Below, one piece after another: positions 1 to 5,559 of a DNA stretch of 6,129 nucleotides (position 1 is its first letter; every line of letters begins with the position of its first letter). The stretch lies in NCBI GenBank assembly GCA_022361095.1, contig JAKSBO010000818.1, forward strand, positions 1 to 6,129, read 5' to 3'. This stretch comes from Desulfobacterales bacterium (GTDB lineage: Bacteria; Desulfobacterota; Desulfobacteria; Desulfobacterales; Desulfobacteraceae). Under the pieces are notes generated by a model, which saw only the letters and a list, made by a program, of their open reading frames with translations, made no database searches and was not told the DNA's origin. A program made the translations under genes and the position numbers.

Positions 1-530
1 ACACAAAAACCAATGATGATACCGGAGAGCCTTTGAATATTGTCCACAGGGATGTCAGTGCCCAGAACATGCTGATCTCATTTAAAGGAGAAGTCAAAAT
101 AAGTGATTTCGGTATTTCCAAAGCCCGGTCTGAGCCCAGCCTCACCAGGGCAGGCGTAATAAAGGGGAAATTATCGTATCTGGCACCGGAACAGGCCCTG
201 GGAAAAGGCGCAGACCATCAATCCGACCTCTATGCTCTGGGAATAATTTTCTACGAAATTTTATCAGGAAAACGCCTGTATAAATTCGAAAATGAGCTTG
301 AGGCATTGAGTACGCTGCCCACAATGGTTGTCCCGCCCATTAACACGATCCGAACGGACATTCCCGATGCACTGAACCAAATCGTCATGAAATGCCTGGA
401 AAAAGACCCCGGGAACCGTTACGACTCAGGCAAAATGATTTACGATGACCTGGCGCAATTCAGAAAAAACCGGAACATTTCGTTTGATGAAACCCACCTG
501 ATTGATTTCATGGCAAAGAGATTTAAATAA
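1..530 (+). CDS. Serine/threonine protein kinase, C-terminal part (5' end outside window)
   Basis: Hanks-type kinase that transfers phosphate from ATP to Ser/Thr of partner proteins. The frame is open to the window edge (first full codon at base 3), so the TTG at 33 is internal. About 175 residues are visible. The catalytic loop HRDVSAQN begins at base 45, with Asp at 51-53. The metal-binding DFG is at 105-113 and the APE motif, in SYLAPEQ, is at 183-191. The Lys usual in HRDxKxxN is Ser here, and the activation segment reads KGKLSYLAPEQ. Both traits are, from general knowledge, common in kinases of myxobacteria and related deltaproteobacteria, so activity is expected. The N-terminal lobe (P-loop, VAxK lysine) is not visible. 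The protein ends about 40 residues after the kinase core with no membrane segment, so this end is cytosolic; PASTA-type sensor domains are absent from the C-terminus. The PP2C phosphatase starts one base after its stop, suggesting a paired kinase/phosphatase operon. Substrates are unknown. Confidence 0.93.
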   Translation, partial: TKTNDDTGEPLNIVHRDVSAQNMLISFKGEVKISDFGISKARSEPSLTRAGVIKGKLSYLAPEQALGKGADHQSDLYALGIIFYEILSGKRLYKFENELEALSTLPTMVVPPINTIRTDIPDALNQIVMKCLEKDPGNRYDSGKMIYDDLAQFRKNRNISFDETHLIDFMAKRFK

Positions 531-531
531 A

Positions 532-1257
532 ATGGCTGATTATATTTTTGTTGGAAAAACCGACCAGGGCCTGAAACGCAAAATAAACGAAGATGCCGTT
601 CTGGTCAATGAACATAACGGTTTCTGCCTTGTGGCTGACGGTATAGGCGGTTCTGGGGGGGGAGAGGTGGCCAGCCGCATATTTGCGGATACGGCCCAAG
701 AGGTCTTTGCCAAGGCCGACAGCATGAATGAATCCACGTATACCACCATCCAGCGGGTGTTTTTAAACGCCAATGAATACATTTTAAATTATGCCGAAAA
801 GCATCCCGATTGTGAAGGCATGGGGTGTACCGCTGAAGTGTTTGCCATTGAACAGGGGCGCTATGTGCTTGGCCATATAGGTGACAGCCGCACCTACAGA
901 ATGAGAAACAAAGAATTAAAACAACTGACAAAAGACCACTCCCTGGTCCAGGAGCAGCTTGATCAGGGGCTGATCAAACCCGAAGATGTCAGTACCCATA
1001 CATTAAAAAATGTCATCTTAAGGGCCGTGGGCATAAAAAAAGATCCGGCAGTGGATATCATACGGGGCAACCTGTTCAGCGGCGATATTTTTCTGCTCTG
1101 CTCCGACGGCCTGACCGATCTGGTGGACCAGGAAATCATAAAAAATTATCTTTTTTCTCCTTTATCCCTTGAACACAAGGCGGCAGAACTGATCCAAGAG
1201 GCGAATAATCGCGGCGGAAAAGATAATATATCGGTTGTTCTGGTGCAGATCAACTAA
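532..1257 (+). CDS. PP2C-family (PPM) serine/threonine protein phosphatase
   Basis: Metal-dependent phosphatase that removes phosphate from Ser/Thr, most likely reversing the kinase encoded just upstream. The protein is 241 residues, the usual size of a bacterial single-domain PP2C, with no signal peptide or membrane segment. All expected motifs are seen: TDQGLKRKINED (10-21), metal-ligand Asp in ADGIGGSGGGE (D36), GCT (98-100), GDSR (117-120), SDGL (191-194, D192) and GGKDN (228-232, D231). I chose the ATG at 532 because it lies one base after the kinase stop (528-530) and begins the family's normal N-terminus. An in-frame ATG at 502 would add ten residues and overlap the kinase gene. The Shine-Dalgarno signal is weak (AGAG near 517), which fits translational coupling. 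The glycine-rich metal loop is encoded partly by an eight-G run at 655-662. Kinase/PP2C pairs occur with type VI secretion or FHA-domain signalling, but nothing in the window shows that link. Confidence 0.95.
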   Translation: MADYIFVGKTDQGLKRKINEDAVLVNEHNGFCLVADGIGGSGGGEVASRIFADTAQEVFAKADSMNESTYTTIQRVFLNANEYILNYAEKHPDCEGMGCTAEVFAIEQGRYVLGHIGDSRTYRMRNKELKQLTKDHSLVQEQLDQGLIKPEDVSTHTLKNVILRAVGIKKDPAVDIIRGNLFSGDIFLLCSDGLTDLVDQEIIKNYLFSPLSLEHKAAELIQEANNRGGKDNISVVLVQIN

Positions 1258-1258
1258 A

Positions 1259-2953
1259 CTATACAAACCCCTTTTCACTGATCAACAATAAAATCTGCTG
1301 GACCGCCTCATCCGGGGTCAGGTTGGAGGTGTCAATGGAGAGTTCCGGGTTTAACGGTTCCTCATAAGGGTCATCCACCCCGGTGAAGCCCTTGAGTAGC
1401 CCTGCCTTGGCTTTGGCATACATGCCTTTGCGGTCCCTTTTTTCACAGACGCTGATGGGCGTGGCCACATGAATTTCAAAAAATCCCCCATGGGCTTCGA
1501 TGGATGTACGGATTTTTGACCTTGTACGTTCGTAGGGGGCAATGGGGGCGCAGATGGCAACACCACGGTTTTTAGTAATCTCAGATGCCACAAATCCGAT
1601 GCGCCGGACATTGATATCACGGTGTTCTTTGGAGAAGTTAAGCTCTGAAGAGAGATTGCGCCGGACAATGTCGCCGTCCAAAAGGGTTACGGGCCGGGTT
1701 CCCATTTCCATAAATTTTGAATACAGCACATTGGCAATGGTTGATTTTCCGGCCCCGGAAAGCCCTGTGAGGAATACGGTAAACCCTTGATTGGCAGGGG
1801 ACGGATAGGATTGGCGTAATTCTTTAATCACCTCCGGGAAACTTGCCCATTCGGGTATGTGCTTACCCTTTCGGACCCGGTTACGGATATCATCATTGGT
1901 AAAAGAGAGCGTTTCCTGGCCGTCCTTCACCTCGCTGGCCAGCTTAAACTCATCCTCAAAGGGAAGATAGATCATCTCTTCAAAAAAGACCGGTTCAATA
2001 CCGATCTCTTTGCCGGCCTCCTGGGCCAGTTCCCTGACCTGGGGGGTATCGTAGAATGGATTGCCGCAGCTGTCCTTTCCCGGGGTTGCATGGTTATGCC
2101 CGATGACAAAGTGCGTACACCCGAAATTTTTCCCGATAATCATGTGAAGTACCGCATCCCTGGGACCTGCCATCCGTGCGGATAAGGGCAGCAGATTAAG
2201 CATATACGTGTCCGGGGGATAATGGGCAGCCACCTTTTGATAACAGCGCATCCGGGTATAATGATCAAAATCTCCGGGCCTTGGTATACCTGCAATGGGC
2301 AGCATCAACAAATTTGCCTTTGCCTTTTTCATGGCCTGGATGGTCAGCTCGAACTGTGGACGGTGTATGGGCTGGCGGGTCTGGAACCCCACAACCCGTT
2401 TCCATCCAAGCTTGGCAAACTGTTGCCGCACCTCCAAGGGCGTGTCGCGTATCTGCTTAAAATCTGAATGGATCGGCAGATTCAAAGCTTCAATACTGCC
2501 GCCGACATAGTACCTGTCCCGTCCGCCCTGAAGCCGGGCGACTTCATCATGGGTCATGTCTGTGGTGCCGTAAACAGCCATGGCCTCTTTTTCCCGGTCC
2601 GCCTGCCAGATGTCCTCAATGGCCATAATTCCTAAGGGAAATCCTTCGGGGTCACGAAGAACCGCGGACTGGCCCACCTCAAACCGGTCCGAAAGGTCCC
2701 GGGAAACATCAAGGCAAATGGGCACAGGCCAGATTTCACCGGACGGCAGACGCATGCGGTCCAGAACGCTTTCATAGGCTTCCTGGGTCATAAATCCTTT
2801 CAGCGGGCTGAACACACCTGTGGTCAGCAGTTCAAAATCACAGATCTGGCGCAGATTCAATGTGATATCCGGTAAGGAAGACAATAATTGTTTAAGTGCC
2901 GTATGCCGTTCCTGGTCCACCAGGAGATTGACAAGAGATGTGTCTTGGGACAT
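1259..2953 (-). CDS. Bifunctional ATP sulfurylase / APS kinase fusion (sat-cysC type)
   Basis: The N-terminal part (about 1-385) matches ATP sulfurylase, which makes APS from ATP and sulfate. The C-terminal part (about 390-564) matches APS kinase, which makes PAPS. The domain order is that of fungal and some bacterial fusions, and 564 residues is a normal length. Sulfurylase signs are GVFSPLKGFM (46-55), WPVPICLDV (75-83), the QTR...H motif (191-200), HYTRMRCYQ (231-239) and GHNHATPGKDS (285-295). APS kinase signs are the P-loop GLSGAGKST (397-405), LDGD (425-428), NVRRIGF (448-454) and FTGVDDPYEEP (523-533). The sulfurylase motifs differ from the usual QTRNPxHRAH and GRDHAGPG: Asn to Gln at 194, second His to Gln at 200, Arg-Asp to His-Asn at 286-287. 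That half may therefore be altered or weak. The E. coli CysC phospho-serine position appears to be Ala472. The start ATG follows AAAGGAT at 2964-2970. No cysDN, cysH or aprAB genes adjoin it. Confidence 0.93.
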   Translation of the reverse strand: MSQDTSLVNLLVDQERHTALKQLLSSLPDITLNLRQICDFELLTTGVFSPLKGFMTQEAYESVLDRMRLPSGEIWPVPICLDVSRDLSDRFEVGQSAVLRDPEGFPLGIMAIEDIWQADREKEAMAVYGTTDMTHDEVARLQGGRDRYYVGGSIEALNLPIHSDFKQIRDTPLEVRQQFAKLGWKRVVGFQTRQPIHRPQFELTIQAMKKAKANLLMLPIAGIPRPGDFDHYTRMRCYQKVAAHYPPDTYMLNLLPLSARMAGPRDAVLHMIIGKNFGCTHFVIGHNHATPGKDSCGNPFYDTPQVRELAQEAGKEIGIEPVFFEEMIYLPFEDEFKLASEVKDGQETLSFTNDDIRNRVRKGKHIPEWASFPEVIKELRQSYPSPANQGFTVFLTGLSGAGKSTIANVLYSKFMEMGTRPVTLLDGDIVRRNLSSELNFSKEHRDINVRRIGFVASEITKNRGVAICAPIAPYERTRSKIRTSIEAHGGFFEIHVATPISVCEKRDRKGMYAKAKAGLLKGFTGVDDPYEEPLNPELSIDTSNLTPDEAVQQILLLISEKGFV

Positions 2954-2963
2954 GTAAGTAACT

Positions 2964-2970
2964 ATCCTTT
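2964..2970 (-). promoter_or_regulatory. Ribosome binding site of sat-apsK
   Basis: The minus strand reads AAAGGAT ten bases before the ATG at 2951-2953. It is a modest Shine-Dalgarno match and supports this start, which also gives the normal family N-terminus (LVNLLV, comparable with LVNRLV in related proteins). Confidence 0.6.
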
Positions 2971-3005
2971 AAATGATAACCCGCTTCATTTTCTGTGAAA
3001 AACCG

Positions 3006-3051
3006 AATCAATCTTTAGAATTTTTTATGATTGATTGCCGATCCTTGGCAA
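3006..3051 (-). other. Possible stem-loops in the sat-apsK leader
   Basis: Two inverted repeats lie within the predicted 5' leader. AATCAATC (3006-3013) pairs perfectly with GATTGATT (3029-3036) across a 15-nt A/T-rich loop. TTGCC (3035-3039) pairs with GGCAA (3047-3051) across 7 nt. The two stems share bases 3035-3036, so they compete slightly. On the minus strand the larger stem is followed by CGGTTTTT, so a weak attenuator is possible. The stems are AT-rich or short and may be chance. I recognise no riboswitch class. Confidence 0.25.
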
Positions 3052-3060
3052 ACTTGTCTA

Positions 3061-3090
3061 CCTATAGAGCAAAACCAGTCAAACTGTCAA
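3061..3090 (-). promoter_or_regulatory. Sigma-70-type promoter candidate for sat-apsK
   Basis: On the minus strand a perfect -35 hexamer TTGACA (3085-3090) is separated by 18 bases from TATAGG (3061-3066), which has four of six -10 bases. The predicted start is near 3054, giving a leader of about 100 nt. It lies just downstream of the inverted-repeat element and after the acs terminator, so the fusion gene appears to be transcribed independently of acs. Confidence 0.5.
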
Positions 3091-3097
3091 GATTAAG

Positions 3098-3223
3098 GTG
3101 TTTGGACGCAAAGTCACCCACCTGCGGCGTTGCATGAAAACTTACAATCCTCACAACCCTTAAGGTTGCTCCGGTTGTAAATTTTCCTGCGCCTTGCATC
3201 TGGGCAACTTTGTGTCCAAACAC
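3098..3223. repeat. 126-bp imperfect inverted repeat, possible MITE-like or dispersed element
   Basis: The ends are perfect 10-base complements (GTGTTTGGAC at 3098-3107, GTCCAAACAC at 3214-3223). The arms stay similar to the centre, roughly three quarters identical by eye. Shared blocks include CAAAGT, GAAAA, TTACAA, CAACC and the central self-complementary CCTTAAGG at 3157-3164. The whole unit could fold into one long hairpin as RNA or extruded DNA. It carries no open reading frame of note and no obvious target-site duplication. It sits between the acs terminator and the sat-apsK promoter and takes up about a third of the 366-bp gene-free gap. A mobile or dispersed repeat is the favoured reading. 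A structured regulatory RNA is the alternative. Confidence 0.7.
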
Positions 3224-3253
3224 AGAATTATGTTCAGGCACCCTCCGGATTTA

Positions 3254-3292
3254 CAACAGAAAAGGCCGGTAAACGCATTTATTTTACCGGCC
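3254..3292 (-). terminator. Rho-independent terminator of acs
   Basis: GGCCGGTAAA (3264-3273) and TTTACCGGCC (3283-3292) are perfect 10-bp arms around a 9-nt loop. On the minus strand the stem is followed by TTTTCTGTTG. It begins 27 bases after the acs stop codon. The T-run occurs only in the minus-strand direction, so it ends acs rather than a plus-strand transcript. Confidence 0.88.
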
Positions 3293-3319
3293 CTTACAAC
3301 GATATTCCAAAGAATGTTT

Positions 3320-5284
3320 TTATTTCATTAATTCTTTATGGCTGTTGATCAGCGTGCCCACAACTTCAGGATCAGACAGCGTGGATACATCGCCAAGCTG
3401 ATCATACTCGTCCGTTGCAATCTTTCTTAAGATTCGTCTCATAATCTTCCCTGACCGGGTCTTGGGCAGATCCGAGGCAAAATTGATGATATCCGGCGTG
3501 GCAATGGGCCCGATTTCACTTCTTACATGTTTTTTCAGATCAGCCATCAGCTCATCGGATGGGGATACGCCGACATTCAGGGTAACAAAAGCATAAATCC
3601 CCTGCCCTTTGATATCATGGGGAAATCCGATCACTGCAGCCTCGGCCACATAGGCATGGCTGCCCAAAGCAGCTTCCACTTCGGCGGTGCTCATGCGATG
3701 TCCGGACACGTTAATCACGTCGTCCACACGCCCTGTGATCCAAATATAGCCGTCCTCATCCCTGCGGCAGCCGTCTCCGGCAAAATAATACCCGTCAAAC
3801 ATCTGGAAATAGGTCATTTCAAACCTGTCATGGTTGTTATAAACCGTGCGCATCTGGCCGGGCCAGGGTTCCTTAACGGCCAGAATTCCATCACAAGCCC
3901 CTTCCATCTCCTTGCCCTCTTCACTGAGCACCACAGGCTGAACCGAGAAGAACGGTAGGGTGGCGGAACCGGGCTTCTGGTCAATGGCATAGGGCAAAGC
4001 GGAGATCATGATACCGCCGGTCTCTGTCTGCCACCAGGTATCTACAATGGGGCACAGCCCCTTGCCCACATGTTTATGGTACCATAGCCACGCCTCGGGA
4101 TTGATGGGCTCGCCCACGGATCCCAAAACCCGCAGGGAGGAGAGATCATATTTTTCCACCCACTCCTCGCCCTGGGCCATGAGCGCGCGAATGGCGGTGG
4201 GGGCAGTGTAAAACTGGTTGACTTTCCATTTTTCCACAGTGGCCCAGAACCTGCCGGGATCCGGATAGGTGGGTACGCCTTCGAATATAATGGATGTGGC
4301 ACCTTGGGAAAGCGGCCCGTAAACAATATAGGAATGGCCCGTTACCCAGCCGATGTCCGCCGTACACCAGTAGATATCGCCTTCGTGGTAGTCAAAGATG
4401 TATTTAAAAGTGGTTCCGGTGTACACCATATATCCGCCGACATTGTGCTGAACCCCCTTGGGCGTGCCTGTGGAACCGGATGTATAGAGAATAAACAGCG
4501 GATCCTCGGCATCCATCCACTCCACGGGGCATTCGGCGCTCTGGGCCTGGGCGGCTTCGTGCCACCAGACATCCCGGCCCGCTGCCATATTCACTTGGGA
4601 ACCGGTGCGCTTGACCACAAAGCAGGTGCCGACATTGTGCCCTAACTCTTCGCACATCTTCAGGGCCTGGTCCGCATTGCCCTTAAGGGGAACGGACTTG
4701 GCCCCGCGCATGACACCGTCCGACGTAACCAGCACCTTACAAAGTGAATCCATAACTCTGTTGGCCAGGGCCTCGGAAGAGAACCCGCCGAATACAATGG
4801 AGTGGATGGCCCCGATTCTGGCACAGGCCATCATGGTTATGGCAAGTTCCGGTATCATGGGCAGGTATATGGCCACACGGTCGCCCTTGCCCACCCCGCT
4901 CTCTTTCAAGGCATTGGCAAAGCGGCACACTTTTTCATGGAGTTCACGGTAGGTGATCACCATATCCTCATCCGGGCTGTTCCCCTCCCAGATAAACGCA
5001 GCCTGGTCACCCCGGGTCTCTAAATGACGATCCAGGCAATTATATGTAATATTGGTCTTGGCATTTTTGAACCACTCAATGGAGACCGGTCCCTTGGACA
5101 TGCTGTAGTTAAACTCCCGAACCTTATCCCATTTTTTTTCCCAGTAAAAGGTTTCTGCAATTTCACCCCAAAACGTTTCAGGATCTTCCACGGATTTTTT
5201 GTACATGGCCTTGTACTCGTCCATGGATTTAATCCAGGCATTTTCACGAAATGTATCCGGTGCATGAAAAATGTTCTCGCTCAT
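3320..5284 (-). CDS. acs: Acetyl-CoA synthetase (AMP-forming acetate:CoA ligase)
   Basis: A cytosolic ANL-superfamily enzyme that activates acetate with ATP through acetyl-AMP and then forms acetyl-CoA. The 654 residues match the usual Acs length (about 650). Visible motifs are the ATP-binding [11 protein letters not shown] (267-277), the adenylate-binding [10 protein letters not shown] (415-424), the catalytic FAGDG (501-505), the hinge region [13 protein letters not shown] (518-530) and [11 protein letters not shown] (607-617). In the last motif, Lys613 corresponds to the catalytic lysine that Pat-type acetyltransferases acetylate in enteric Acs. The Trp that restricts the pocket to acetate in enteric Acs (W414) is kept here as W418, favouring acetate over propionate. 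The start ATG is preceded by a strong Shine-Dalgarno. A terminator lies 27 bases beyond the stop, and a sigma-54-type promoter with a sigma-54 activator gene lies upstream. In a sulfate reducer it could serve acetate assimilation or oxidation; that role is inference. Confidence 0.97.
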   Translation of the reverse strand: MSENIFHAPDTFRENAWIKSMDEYKAMYKKSVEDPETFWGEIAETFYWEKKWDKVREFNYSMSKGPVSIEWFKNAKTNITYNCLDRHLETRGDQAAFIWEGNSPDEDMVITYRELHEKVCRFANALKESGVGKGDRVAIYLPMIPELAITMMACARIGAIHSIVFGGFSSEALANRVMDSLCKVLVTSDGVMRGAKSVPLKGNADQALKMCEELGHNVGTCFVVKRTGSQVNMAAGRDVWWHEAAQAQSAECPVEWMDAEDPLFILYTSGSTGTPKGVQHNVGGYMVYTGTTFKYIFDYHEGDIYWCTADIGWVTGHSYIVYGPLSQGATSIIFEGVPTYPDPGRFWATVEKWKVNQFYTAPTAIRALMAQGEEWVEKYDLSSLRVLGSVGEPINPEAWLWYHKHVGKGLCPIVDTWWQTETGGIMISALPYAIDQKPGSATLPFFSVQPVVLSEEGKEMEGACDGILAVKEPWPGQMRTVYNNHDRFEMTYFQMFDGYYFAGDGCRRDEDGYIWITGRVDDVINVSGHRMSTAEVEAALGSHAYVAEAAVIGFPHDIKGQGIYAFVTLNVGVSPSDELMADLKKHVRSEIGPIATPDIINFASDLPKTRSGKIMRRILRKIATDEYDQLGDVSTLSDPEVVGTLINSHKELMK

Positions 5285-5292
5285 ATTGAAGT

Positions 5293-5304
5293 TCTCCTTC
5301 TCCT
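5293..5304 (-). promoter_or_regulatory. Strong ribosome binding site of acs
   Basis: The minus strand reads AGGAGAAGGAGA, a doubled purine-rich Shine-Dalgarno that ends 8 bases before the ATG at 5282-5284. It fixes the acs start and suggests efficient translation. Confidence 0.85.
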
Positions 5305-5351
5305 GTAATGTGCCTTTACTTTAGTTTTAACGGTTTTGTCATCGAATAAAG

Positions 5352-5367
5352 AGCAAACTTTGTACCG
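5352..5367 (-). promoter_or_regulatory. Sigma-54 (RpoN) -24/-12 promoter candidate for acs
   Basis: The minus strand reads CGGTACAAAGTTTGCT. The required GG (-24, at 5365-5366) and GC (-12, at 5353-5354) are exactly 10 bases apart. The -12 element TTGCT is perfect against TTGCW. The -24 element is GGTAC instead of GGCAC. The predicted start is near 5341-5343, giving a leader of about 57 nt before the acs ATG. The adjacent upstream gene encodes a sigma-54 activator, which strengthens the call. No better sigma-70 pair was evident in this gap. Confidence 0.6.
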
Positions 5368-5445
5368 GAGATGAATTTTCACCATAAAATATTGAAAACA
5401 AAAGAAATATTCACGAACACCGATTTTTTTAAACAGAACCACGCC

Positions 5446-5459
5446 ACAACAAAAGTTGT
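5446..5459. promoter_or_regulatory. Dyad ACAAC-N4-GTTGT, candidate activator-binding site 1
   Basis: This is a perfect 5-bp-arm dyad with an AAAA centre. Its centre is about 110 bases upstream of the predicted acs start, a normal distance for an enhancer bound by a sigma-54 activator. A 14-base near-copy (13 of 14 identical) lies at 5517-5530. Assignment to the neighbouring regulator is inference. Confidence 0.4.
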
Positions 5460-5487
5460 TAAATATTTTTGGATAAATAAAAAACAA

Positions 5488-5516
5488 CCTTTAAAAACAA
5501 GAGTTTATACAAACTC
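5488..5516 (-). terminator. Weak terminator candidate after the sigma-54 activator gene
   Basis: GAGTTT (5501-5506) and AAACTC (5511-5516) form a perfect 6-bp stem with a 4-nt loop. On the minus strand it is followed by TTGTTTTTAAA. It lies about 44 bases beyond the activator stop codon. The low GC content of the stem makes it a weak candidate, and it could instead be another protein-binding dyad. Confidence 0.35.
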
Positions 5517-5548
5517 ACAACAAAAATTGTAGATACAATTTAATTGTA
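5517..5548. promoter_or_regulatory. Overlapping TTGT/ACAA palindromes, candidate activator-binding cluster 2
   Basis: Three dyads overlap here. ACAACAAAAATTGT (5517-5530) nearly copies site 1. AAATTGTA-GA-TACAATTT (5524-5541) is a perfect 8-bp-arm palindrome. TACAATT-T-AATTGTA (5534-5548) is a perfect 7-bp-arm palindrome. They lie between the activator stop and the acs promoter, about 180-200 bases upstream of the predicted acs start. Their density suggests cooperative binding of a dimeric Fis-type HTH protein. The AT-rich background raises the chance of coincidence. Confidence 0.4.
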
Positions 5549-5559
5549 GGCAAACCAAC

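Noticed and set aside
33..35. TTG as a start codon for the kinase
   Set aside because: The frame is open upstream to the window edge, and the kinase catalytic loop begins only four codons later. The gene must start outside the window.
502..531. Earlier in-frame ATG for the phosphatase, adding ten residues
   Set aside because: It overlaps the kinase gene by 29 bases and adds residues not typical of the family. The ATG at 532 gives the standard PP2C N-terminus and sits right after the kinase stop.
1859..2185. Plus-strand 108-residue reading frame opposite sat-apsK
   Set aside because: It is antisense to the conserved ATP sulfurylase motifs and has no recognisable domain, so it is a shadow frame.
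3098..3223. CRISPR or tandem repeat reading of the repetitive intergenic segment
   Set aside because: There is only one pair of arms in inverted orientation, with no direct repeats or regularly spaced unique spacers.
3527..3958. Plus-strand 143-residue reading frame opposite acs
   Set aside because: It is antisense to highly conserved Acs coding sequence, including the catalytic C-terminal motifs, and shows no domain of its own. It is a shadow of acs codon bias.
5281..5487. 68-residue minus-strand reading frame between the activator and acs
   Set aside because: It covers the acs promoter and ribosome binding site, overlaps the start of acs, and its composition reflects AT-rich non-coding DNA with no recognisable motif.
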